This document shows, in pieces, positions 1 through 5,172 of a stretch of DNA of 6,957 nucleotides. The notes beneath the pieces were generated by a model that made no database searches, was not told the origin of the DNA, and was given only the letters and a program-made list of their open reading frames with translations. The stretch is from an uncultured Eubacterium sp. (lineage in GTDB: Bacteria > Bacillota > Clostridia > Lachnospirales > Lachnospiraceae). Every line of letters begins with the position of its first letter. Positions within the stretch are counted from its first letter, which is position 1. The stretch spans positions 1 to 6,957 of the forward strand of contig CAMKHH010000059.1 in assembly GCA_946412445.1 (NCBI GenBank), read 5' to 3'. A program made the position numbers and the translations under genes.

Positions 1-1
1 G

Positions 2-985
2 ATTGCTATGGATTTTCAGGGAAATACGATACATTATGATGCGACAAATCCAAAAGCCAGGGACTACGTATGGGAAAAGGCAAAGAAAAATTACTATGAT
101 AAAGGTATAAAGGTTTTCTGGCTGGATGAGGCAGAGCCAGAATACAGTGTCTATGACTTTGAAAACTACAGATATTATATGGGACCGAATGTACAGATTG
201 GAAATATCTATCCGGCTATGTATGCGAAGACATTCTTTGACGGAATGAAAGGAGAAGGACAGGAAAACATTATAAACCTTCTCCGTTGTGCCTGGGCAGG
301 TTCACAAAAATATGGTGCGCTGGTCTGGTCAGGAGATATTCACTCCAGTTTTGCCAGTTTGAGAAACCAGCTTGCGGCAGGACTTAATATGGGAATTGCA
401 GGTATTCCCTGGTGGACAACGGATATAGGAGGATTTCATGGGGGTGACCCTTCGGACGATGCTTTCCGTGAATTGCTGGTGCGCTGGTTTGAATATGGAA
501 CGTTTTGTCCTGTCATGCGTCTGCATGGCTACAGAGAACCCTTAAAAGAACCCATTGGAACAGAAGGAGGCGGCTTGTGTGTATCTGGTGCGGATAACGA
601 AGTGTGGTCGTTTGGAGAGGAAGCTTATGAAATCTGCAAAACATATATGAATATGCGTGAAAATATGAAGCCTTATATCACAATTCTTATGAAAGAAGCT
701 CATGAAAAAGGAACACCAGTCATGAGGCCATTATTCTATGATTTTCCAGAGGATTCAAAAGCATGGGAGACTGAGGATGAGTATATGTTCGGACCGGATG
801 TATTGGTGGCACCTGTCCTGTATGAAGGAGTGAGAAAGAGAGCAGTTTATTTGCCACAGGGGCAGGATTGGAAAAGTATCTGGGATGAAAAGGTATATGA
901 AGGTGGACAGTTGATAGAGGCAGATGCTCCAATTCATGAACTTCCGGTGTTTATAAGAGCAGAAATAAAATCTTTCTTTAATTAA
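2..985 (+). CDS. Glycoside hydrolase family 31 (alpha-glucosidase / alpha-xylosidase type), 3' part only
   Basis: The reading frame is open to the window edge, so the ATG at 8 is probably internal; family members usually have about 650-800 residues and about 327 are visible. Numbering from the ATG at 8, the segment FWLDEAEPE (37-45) is the GH31 nucleophile motif with D40. AWAGSQKYGALVWSGDI (95-111) carries the acid/base candidate D110. RLHGYREP is the conserved FRLHG-type substrate loop. The rest is the end of the catalytic barrel and a short beta-rich C-terminal domain (from about residue 240). Family members are retaining alpha-glycosidases that release terminal alpha-linked glucose or xylose from oligosaccharides; which substrate applies here cannot be told from this half. 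No signal peptide can be assessed. It ends 12 bp before a strong hairpin and has no partner gene downstream, so it appears to be the last gene of its transcript. Family call is firm, specificity is open. Confidence 0.93.
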   Translation: MAMDFQGNTIHYDATNPKARDYVWEKAKKNYYDKGIKVFWLDEAEPEYSVYDFENYRYYMGPNVQIGNIYPAMYAKTFFDGMKGEGQENIINLLRCAWAGSQKYGALVWSGDIHSSFASLRNQLAAGLNMGIAGIPWWTTDIGGFHGGDPSDDAFRELLVRWFEYGTFCPVMRLHGYREPLKEPIGTEGGGLCVSGADNEVWSFGEEAYEICKTYMNMRENMKPYITILMKEAHEKGTPVMRPLFYDFPEDSKAWETEDEYMFGPDVLVAPVLYEGVRKRAVYLPQGQDWKSIWDEKVYEGGQLIEADAPIHELPVFIRAEIKSFFN

Positions 986-996
986 AAGTAGTTCAT

Positions 997-1035
997 CTAT
1001 ACAGCTCAGCCGTAAATTCTGGCTGAACTGTATAG
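997..1035 (+). terminator. Hairpin after the GH31 gene, possible terminator
   Basis: A 15-bp stem (997-1011 with 1021-1035, one C/A mismatch, 9-nt loop) begins 12 bases after the GH31 stop codon. It is followed by an A-rich run and lacks a clear T tract, so it is an atypical intrinsic terminator; it may instead act as a 3' end stabilising or processing structure. Confidence 0.5.
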
Positions 1036-1068
1036 AATTAAAAAAATATAAAATTTTAGTAAATCCAC

Positions 1069-1096
1069 TTGAAAAAAATCCGTATATAAGTATAAT
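1069..1096 (+). promoter_or_regulatory. Sigma-A type promoter
   Basis: TTGAAA at 1069-1074 and a perfect TATAAT at 1091-1096 are separated by 16 bases. Transcription would start near 1103. The nearest gene start is 280 bp away (1380), so this promoter drives either a long leader or a separate small RNA. Confidence 0.65.
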
Positions 1097-1102
1097 ATTT
1101 GA

Positions 1103-1212
1103 TAAGAAGTGGCAATGGATGCATGGTAAGAGAGGATGTGATACCCTTGAGCCATGATTCATAGTATTTAAAACATATCACAGAAATTCGGCAGTTCGCC
1201 GTTTCAATTTTT
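1103..1212 (+). ncRNA. Candidate small RNA or structured leader, about 110 nt
   Basis: The 5' end is inferred from the promoter at 1069-1096, and the 3' end from the terminator-like hairpin at 1183-1212. Inside, TGTGATA (1137-1143) can pair perfectly with TATCACA (1176-1182), directly next to the terminator stem. CATGG (1122-1126) could pair with CCATG (1152-1156), which would cross that stem as a pseudoknot, although 5-bp pairings arise easily by chance. I do not recognise a known riboswitch or RNA family and there is no ORF with a ribosome binding site inside. This is an inference from signal spacing only. Confidence 0.28.
1183..1212 (+). terminator. Intrinsic terminator-like hairpin
   Basis: GAAA-tt-CGGC (1183-1192), a 5-nt loop and GCCG-TTTC (1198-1205) form an 8-bp stem with a two-base bulge. 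It is followed by AATTTTT (1206-1212). It lies about 80-110 nt past the expected start of the promoter at 1069-1096, so it could end a short transcript or act as an attenuator ahead of the gene at 1380. Confidence 0.42.
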
Positions 1213-1363
1213 CTGACAGAATGTCTGATTATAATCACAAATATATTTTCCAATTTTACTGAAAAAGACGAAGAGTAAATCATGTGTCTGTTGTTCCATT
1301 CTTAACGCAATATGTAAGCTAATTCTTTGAAAGGAAGGCGTATTAATTATTTATATATATCAC

Positions 1364-1370
1364 GGAAGGA
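1364..1370 (+). promoter_or_regulatory. Ribosome binding site that places the start at 1380
   Basis: GGAAGGA lies 9 bases before the ATG at 1380, a normal spacing. Two other ATGs in a different frame (1370 and 1376) sit on or too close to it and lead only to a 15-codon frame ending at 1417. The in-frame ATGs at 1392 and 1398 have no comparable site. Confidence 0.55.
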
Positions 1371-1379
1371 TGAATATGA

Positions 1380-1625
1380 ATGCGTCTGGTAATGAGAATG
1401 AGAGACAAAGAAAATAGTCGTACTTTAAGGATGAATGCTCTTCAATCGGAGCTGATTGAGCTTCAGCGTGGACAGGTTTCACTAAGCCTTAACGGAAGTG
1501 AAAGCAGCCCTGAAGAAATCGTATGTGCCTATACAGTAGCCGAACAGGGTACTTATATGCGTGATTACATAGGGACCGAAGGTATCCTCCGCCAGATTGA
1601 TTTTACCTACGTAAAAGAAAGATAG
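1380..1625 (+). CDS. Small protein of unknown function, 81 aa
   Basis: I do not recognise this protein. It has a ribosome binding site at good spacing and a terminator-like hairpin beginning 5 bases after its stop, so it looks like a separate small gene. The N-terminal part (residues about 10-32) is rich in Leu, Glu, Arg and Gln and looks helical; it is followed by a Ser-rich segment (QVSLSLNGSESSPEE), then VAEQGTYMRDYIG and a short strand-like C-terminus (RQIDFTYVKER). There is no signal peptide, membrane segment, Cys pair or obvious DNA-binding motif. The alternating helix and strand pattern suggests a compact cytoplasmic domain. The true start could be the ATG at 1392 or 1398, which would remove 4 or 6 residues. 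It is not clearly linked in function to either flanking gene. That it is coding is moderately likely, because the composition is protein-like throughout and no competing frame exists. Confidence 0.6.
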   Translation: MRLVMRMRDKENSRTLRMNALQSELIELQRGQVSLSLNGSESSPEEIVCAYTVAEQGTYMRDYIGTEGILRQIDFTYVKER

Positions 1626-1630
1626 GACTG

Positions 1631-1685
1631 AATCCGGCAGCAGAAAGTATGGGGTCCCTTGCGCATAATACTGCTGTCGGATTTT
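1631..1685 (+). terminator. Terminator-like hairpin after the 81-aa gene
   Basis: AATCCGGCAGCAG (1631-1643) pairs with CTGCTGTCGGATT (1671-1683) in a 13-bp stem with one G-U pair. The loop is 27 nt, and a short TTTT (1682-1685) follows. It starts 5 bases after the stop codon. The long loop and short T run make it a weaker terminator than the one at 4265-4307. Confidence 0.55.
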
Positions 1686-1741
1686 CTGTATAGTAATAGG
1701 CCTTTAATAAGTTGCACATGTAGAAAGCATGAAAAATATAC

Positions 1742-1770
1742 TTGCCCCGAAGAGGGGGTTCTTGTATACT
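1742..1770 (+). promoter_or_regulatory. Candidate promoter for the GH18 / DivIVA-like genes
   Basis: TTGCCC (1742-1747) and TATACT (1765-1770) are 17 bases apart, giving a predicted start near 1777 and a leader of about 60 nt before the ATG at 1837. An overlapping alternative is TTGCAC (1712-1717) with TATACT (1737-1742), but its 19-base spacer is long. Some promoter is expected here because a terminator-like hairpin lies just upstream. Confidence 0.4.
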
Positions 1771-1836
1771 GGACATATATGATACCTATCTATAGCAGAA
1801 TACAAATGAAAAGAGACAGAGAGGAAGAACTTTTAG

Positions 1837-3510
1837 ATGAAGAAAAGAGTAGCGCCGGTTTTGATTGTGATTTGCTTAATTCTGGCAGTGGTGATTACTG
1901 GTGGAATAAGCCTCTTTATCACCTATCGCGCCCCCACCAGAAAGATGGCAGATCTGGACAGTTATTATGGGCTTAAAGAGAAAGGACAGGCGGCTTTTGT
2001 TATAAATGATGTAGTATCCGATGCTCCCGGGATATACCGTGATGGTGAGGTGTATATGCCCTATGCTTCAGTACAGAAACTGTTGGATACAAATTTTTAC
2101 TGGGATGACCGCAATCAGCAGATGCTGCTGACTTTGGCTGACGGTATCCGGACCATTGCACCCGGCGATACGGCTTATGCAACGGACACAGGAGCCCCTG
2201 CGTTGATTGGAGAAAACGGGATTTACTATCTGGCGGTGAATTATATTCAAAAATTCACAGACATGGATTGCGATACATACACCGACCCTGTCAGGGCAGT
2301 TATCCGCACAAGATGGACGGATTTAAAACAGGTGACGGTAACTAAAGAAACCGCAGTAAGATTAAAAGGTGGAATTAAGAGTAAAGTTCTGAAGAAGCTT
2401 AAAACGGGAGATTCTCTTACCTTTCTGGAAGCTCTGGATAACTGGACTAAGGTAAGCACTGCGGAAGGCTTTATAGGATATGTGGAGAAGAAATCAATAT
2501 CGGGGGAGGAAAGTGCACCTCTCCGGGCGGAGAACAGAAGCCTGTATTATCCGTCAATCTTAAAGGATTACAAGATTAATCTGGCCTGGCAGCAGATAAC
2601 TACACCGGATGCGAATGCATCATTTCCCGATATTATTGCGAATACCTCCGGTCTGACGACTATATCTCCCACATGGTTTAAGCTGGCGGACAATGAAGGC
2701 ACGGTTTCTTCTATTGCCAGTAAGGAATATGTGGATCAAGCCCATGGAAGAGGAATTGAAGTCTGGGGGCTTATTGATAACTTTAATAAGGAAGTATCAA
2801 CAGAGGAGCTGCTTGCGGACAGTGCAAAAAGGGCCGGGATTATAGATCAGCTTCTGAGTATTGCCGCAGAGTGCGGGCTGGACGGAATCAATGTGGATTT
2901 TGAACAGCTTTCCGAAGGGAGCATACCGCACTTTCTGCAGTTTTTAAGAGAGCTTACGATAAGAGCTCATGAAAATAATCTGGTGGTTTCGGTTGATAAT
3001 CCGGTGCCGCAAGATTATAATATGTATTATAAACGTGGGACGCAGGGTAAGATCGTGGACTACGTGATTATCATGGGGTATGATGAACATTATTCCGGAA
3101 GTGAGCAGGCCGGGTCTGTAGCATCCCTTCCTTTTGTGGAAAAGGGAGTAAAGCGGACATTGGAAGAGGTTCCTGCAGCCAAGGTCATCAATGCGATTCC
3201 TTTCTATACGAGGGTCTGGACGGAGACGTTTGGTCAGGATATGCCTTCGAGTGAAGTGCTTGGCATGGATGGGACAGACCGTTATATAGAAGAACATCAG
3301 ATGAGCAGGGAATGGGATTCCAAGCTGGGGCAGAATGTAGCTATTTCAGAAGATGATACGGCAAGATATACCATTTGGATAGAAGATGAACAGTCTATAG
3401 AGGAGAAGATGAAGGTAATTCAAAACTATGGACTGGCAGGAGTAGCCGAGTGGAGAATCGGTCTGGAACGGAGTACGGTTTGGGATATCATAAACCGGTA
3501 TAACAGTTAA
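1837..3510 (+). CDS. Membrane-anchored SH3b / GH18 cell-wall glycosidase, spore-germination (YaaH/SleL) type
   Basis: This 557-residue protein starts at ATG after AGGAAG (1822-1827). Residues 5-30 form one hydrophobic segment after MKKR, a signal anchor that would place the rest outside the membrane. Residues about 52-135 resemble the copper-amine-oxidase N-terminal-like domain common on Clostridia surface proteins. Residues about 166-225 form a bacterial SH3 domain, which often binds wall peptides. Residues about 240-557 form a GH18 barrel: LDGINVDFE (348-356) is the active-site strand with E356 as the proton donor, MGYDEHY (413-419) carries the usual Tyr, and W539 in AEWRIGLE sits in the last strand. 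In the chitinase motif DxxDxDxE the second Asp is N352, as often seen in spore-cortex and germination-type GH18 proteins. Likely role: cleaving or binding peptidoglycan glycan. It is followed after 38 bp by the DivIVA-like gene and probably shares a transcript. The domain call is firm; the exact substrate is inferred. Confidence 0.88.
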   Translation: MKKRVAPVLIVICLILAVVITGGISLFITYRAPTRKMADLDSYYGLKEKGQAAFVINDVVSDAPGIYRDGEVYMPYASVQKLLDTNFYWDDRNQQMLLTLADGIRTIAPGDTAYATDTGAPALIGENGIYYLAVNYIQKFTDMDCDTYTDPVRAVIRTRWTDLKQVTVTKETAVRLKGGIKSKVLKKLKTGDSLTFLEALDNWTKVSTAEGFIGYVEKKSISGEESAPLRAENRSLYYPSILKDYKINLAWQQITTPDANASFPDIIANTSGLTTISPTWFKLADNEGTVSSIASKEYVDQAHGRGIEVWGLIDNFNKEVSTEELLADSAKRAGIIDQLLSIAAECGLDGINVDFEQLSEGSIPHFLQFLRELTIRAHENNLVVSVDNPVPQDYNMYYKRGTQGKIVDYVIIMGYDEHYSGSEQAGSVASLPFVEKGVKRTLEEVPAAKVINAIPFYTRVWTETFGQDMPSSEVLGMDGTDRYIEEHQMSREWDSKLGQNVAISEDDTARYTIWIEDEQSIEEKMKVIQNYGLAGVAEWRIGLERSTVWDIINRYNS

Positions 3511-3548
3511 CTTATAACAGGCGGAGAGGTCCAAAAGGAGGAGTATAT

Positions 3549-4235
3549 ATGACAGGAAACGGAGATTTATTCAAGACAACGTTAATGGGGGGCTATGATA
3601 AGGAAGAGGTGGCTGAAGTAATTACGCAGATGAAGGATACCGCCTATGCGGAAAAAACCAGGTTTTTGGGAATTATAAAGGAAAAAGATGACCAGATTGA
3701 AAGGCTGACAGACAAATTAAGACAATCTGAACAGAACATCGAAGCTATCAAACGTGATATTAAGGAAAAATACCAGCCATATATTGACAATTATGACAGT
3801 ATAGGAAGGCTTGTCTTTGATGCCCAGGTCCGGGCGGATGGTATTGTTAAGGATGCCGAAGAGACAAGCACACGTATGCTCGAGAAGGCCCAGACGGCCG
3901 CCCGGGAATGTCTGGAATCGGTTCAAAAAGAGGTAGATGACAGGCTTTCAGAGGGTAAGAAAAAGTATATTGCTGTGCAGGAGGAACTCGGTGCAACTGT
4001 AGAACTTATGAATCAGGTTCAACGTCGTTTTATGGAAGCCTGCAAAGCCGTAAATAATATCGTCAGCAGTGTACCTGAATCCATGCAGGAGTTAGAAAGT
4101 GAGATGGAAGAAGATTCTTATTCCGAAGATCAGCTGTTTGAAGAGACTGCTTTTTTATCGGCAGATGAAGCAGATGATGTTCATGGCGAGGATATGGATT
4201 CAAATAAATCAGATGAAACAGAAAATCAAGAATAG
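3549..4235 (+). CDS. DivIVA-like coiled-coil protein
   Basis: This 228-residue protein has a very strong ribosome binding site, AAGGAGG at 3535-3541, 7 bases before the ATG. The N-terminus, with F8 and LMGGYDKEEV (12-21), fits the DivIVA/GpsB start in which a Phe and a GYD..EV segment precede the first coiled coil. Residues about 30-70 are a charged heptad-like coil. After YQPYIDNYDSIG, residues about 88-150 (AQVRADGIVKDAEE...) fit the Ala-rich second DivIVA coil. Residues from about 180 to the end are strongly acidic and low in complexity (many E, D and S). There is no signal peptide, so it should be cytoplasmic. Family members gather at curved or septal membrane and recruit division or wall enzymes; here the neighbours are two exported wall hydrolases. 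It could instead be a more distant coiled-coil scaffold. It ends 29 bp before a strong terminator. Confidence 0.78.
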   Translation: MTGNGDLFKTTLMGGYDKEEVAEVITQMKDTAYAEKTRFLGIIKEKDDQIERLTDKLRQSEQNIEAIKRDIKEKYQPYIDNYDSIGRLVFDAQVRADGIVKDAEETSTRMLEKAQTAARECLESVQKEVDDRLSEGKKKYIAVQEELGATVELMNQVQRRFMEACKAVNNIVSSVPESMQELESEMEEDSYSEDQLFEETAFLSADEADDVHGEDMDSNKSDETENQE

Positions 4236-4264
4236 AAATACTGAAGTCAAGACTGAAAGAAAGA

Positions 4265-4307
4265 CCCCTGGCATATATTATTAGAAAGATGTCGGGGGAA
4301 TTTTTTT
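4265..4307 (+). terminator. Intrinsic terminator ending the GH18 / DivIVA-like transcript
   Basis: CCCC (4265-4268), a bulged T and GGCAT (4270-4274) pair with ATGTC (4289-4293) and GGGG (4294-4297) around a 14-nt loop. Seven T residues follow (4301-4307). This is the clearest terminator in the window. Its G-rich 3' arm is also the only Shine-Dalgarno-like sequence before the GTG at 4311. Confidence 0.8.
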
Positions 4308-4310
4308 GCC

Positions 4311-5009
4311 GTGGGAAAAAGATGGATGGAGCTGATAATGGCGCTTCTGCTTATTGCGGGAATTTTCGGGCTTTCCCGGGAAGGTGCAAAATTGGTCAGT
4401 CAACAAAAAGCGGATAAGGCCACAGTTGTTCTGGATGCAGGACATGGTGGCACAGATCCTGGTAAAATAGGTGTGAATGGTGAAAAAGAAAAAAAATTAA
4501 ATCTGGAAATTGCATTATTATTAAAAAAAGAGTTAGAAGAGCATGATATACTGACCAGAAGCTCGGATGAAGGGCTTTATGATAGTAACAGCAAAAACAA
4601 GAAAGTTCAGGATTTGCAGAAGCGTTGTGATTTAATACATAAGACTGCGCCTGACTGTATGGTCAGTATTCACCAGAACAGTTATACTACCCCTGAAGTG
4701 AAGGGGGCACAGGTATTCTATTATACTCATTCTGCAGAAGGGAAAAAACTGGCGGAGGATCTGCAATCCGCTCTGGTAGAGAAGGTAGACCCTGACAATA
4801 ACAGACTGGCGAAGGGAAATACCAGCTATTATCTGCTGAAAAAGACAGATGTTCCCGCTGCAATTGTGGAATGTGGCTTCTTAAGCAATCCAGAAGAAGC
4901 ACAGCTGTTAACATCGGAGGAATATCAGAAAAAACTATCTAAAGCTATATGCGATGGTGTTCTAAAATACCTTGGAAAAAGTAAAAAATCAGATAAATCC
5001 AGCACATGA
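4311..5009 (+). CDS. cwlD: N-acetylmuramoyl-L-alanine amidase, CwlD-like (Amidase_3)
   Basis: This is a zinc-dependent amidase that cuts the bond between N-acetylmuramic acid and the stem peptide; CwlD in spore formers prepares muramic-delta-lactam in the cortex. At 232 residues it is close to B. subtilis CwlD (about 237). MGKRW followed by a hydrophobic stretch (residues 7-21) is a signal peptide or anchor. Motifs: LDAGHGGTDPG with zinc ligand H45, EKKLNL with E60, SIHQNS with H121, and VECGFLSN with catalytic E187. There is no extra binding domain. The GTG at 4311 is preferred because it supplies the positive residues before the hydrophobic segment; the in-frame ATG at 4326 would lose them. 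The start lies 4 bases past the T run of a terminator, with no separate ribosome binding site. The CwlD assignment over other short Amidase_3 enzymes rests on size and architecture and is likely but not certain. Confidence 0.87.
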   Translation: MGKRWMELIMALLLIAGIFGLSREGAKLVSQQKADKATVVLDAGHGGTDPGKIGVNGEKEKKLNLEIALLLKKELEEHDILTRSSDEGLYDSNSKNKKVQDLQKRCDLIHKTAPDCMVSIHQNSYTTPEVKGAQVFYYTHSAEGKKLAEDLQSALVEKVDPDNNRLAKGNTSYYLLKKTDVPAAIVECGFLSNPEEAQLLTSEEYQKKLSKAICDGVLKYLGKSKKSDKSST

Positions 5010-5039
5010 CTGAAGATATTTCTGGAAAAAGATAAAGGG

Positions 5040-5068
5040 TTTTCAATCCGGAACGAACATGATATAAT
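5040..5068 (+). promoter_or_regulatory. Promoter for the Sua5 operon
   Basis: TTTTCA (5040-5045) and a perfect TATAAT (5063-5068) are 17 bases apart. TG at 5060-5061, one base before the -10, makes it an extended -10 promoter. Transcription should begin near 5075, giving a leader of about 98 nt before the ATG at 5173. Confidence 0.68.
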
Positions 5069-5149
5069 AGGTTAACGAAAACCGAAGGTTTTGAGCATGT
5101 TACACGAAGTATAACCTATCGGAAGAAAATCAGGCGGCTCCGAAGGAGC
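5067..5149 (+). promoter_or_regulatory. Leader inverted repeats before Sua5
   Basis: Two perfect hairpins have identical GAA loops: AAAACC-GAA-GGTTTT (5078-5092) and GCTCC-GAA-GGAGC (5137-5149). A further perfect 8-bp inverted repeat, ATAGGTTA (5067-5074) with TAACCTAT (5112-5119), encloses the first hairpin, but its left arm overlaps the -10 box and would be mostly untranscribed. The second hairpin ends 13 bases before the AAGGA ribosome binding site (5163-5167). No known riboswitch class is recognised. Confidence 0.4.
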
Positions 5150-5172
5150 AAGGAAAGAAGCGAAGGATAATA

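Larger units (their letters stand above)
986..1379. other. 394-bp intergenic region with regulatory elements and no convincing gene
   Basis: Between the GH31 stop and the small gene at 1380 no reading frame has a plausible start and ribosome binding site. The stretch is AT-rich. In order it holds a hairpin (997-1035), a near-consensus promoter (1069-1096), paired segments TGTGATA / TATCACA (1137-1143 with 1176-1182), a terminator-like hairpin (1183-1212), a perfect 12-bp palindrome (1226-1237), and the ribosome binding site of the next gene (1364-1370). The minus-strand frames here have no supporting signals. Confidence 0.7.

Noticed and set aside
755..1162. 135-codon minus-strand frame over the GH31 end and intergenic region
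   Set aside because: It is antisense to a firm gene, crosses the hairpin and promoter, and has no ribosome binding site or recognisable motif.
1056..1283. 75-codon minus-strand frame in the intergenic gap
   Set aside because: There is no Shine-Dalgarno sequence before its ATG, the composition is AT-driven (Ile, Phe, Tyr, Lys), and it runs across a good + strand promoter.
1327..1357. TTGAAA with a TTTATA/TATATA box as promoter for the 81-aa gene
   Set aside because: A start site from it would fall on or after the ribosome binding site at 1364-1370, leaving no room for initiation.
1370..1417. 15-codon frame MNMNASGNENERQRK overlapping the start of the 81-aa gene
   Set aside because: Its ATG sits on the last base of the ribosome binding site, so it cannot use it; the second ATG at 1376 is too close. 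I found no sign that it is a leader peptide.
1659..1976. 105-codon + strand frame beginning inside the terminator hairpin at 1631-1685
   Set aside because: It overlaps the start of the GH18 gene in another frame, has no ribosome binding site, and its product has no protein-like pattern.
4099..4284. 61-codon + strand frame at the end of the DivIVA-like gene
   Set aside because: It is an out-of-frame shadow of the acidic tail and ends inside the terminator stem.
5135..5151. Similarity of CCGAAGGAGCAA to the conserved P3 region of glycine riboswitches
   Set aside because: The other invariant glycine aptamer segments (GGAGAGA before it, CUCUCAGGCAAAAGGACAGAG-like after it) are absent, and the downstream gene has no link to glycine metabolism. 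The short match follows from a simple GCTCC-GAA-GGAGC hairpin.
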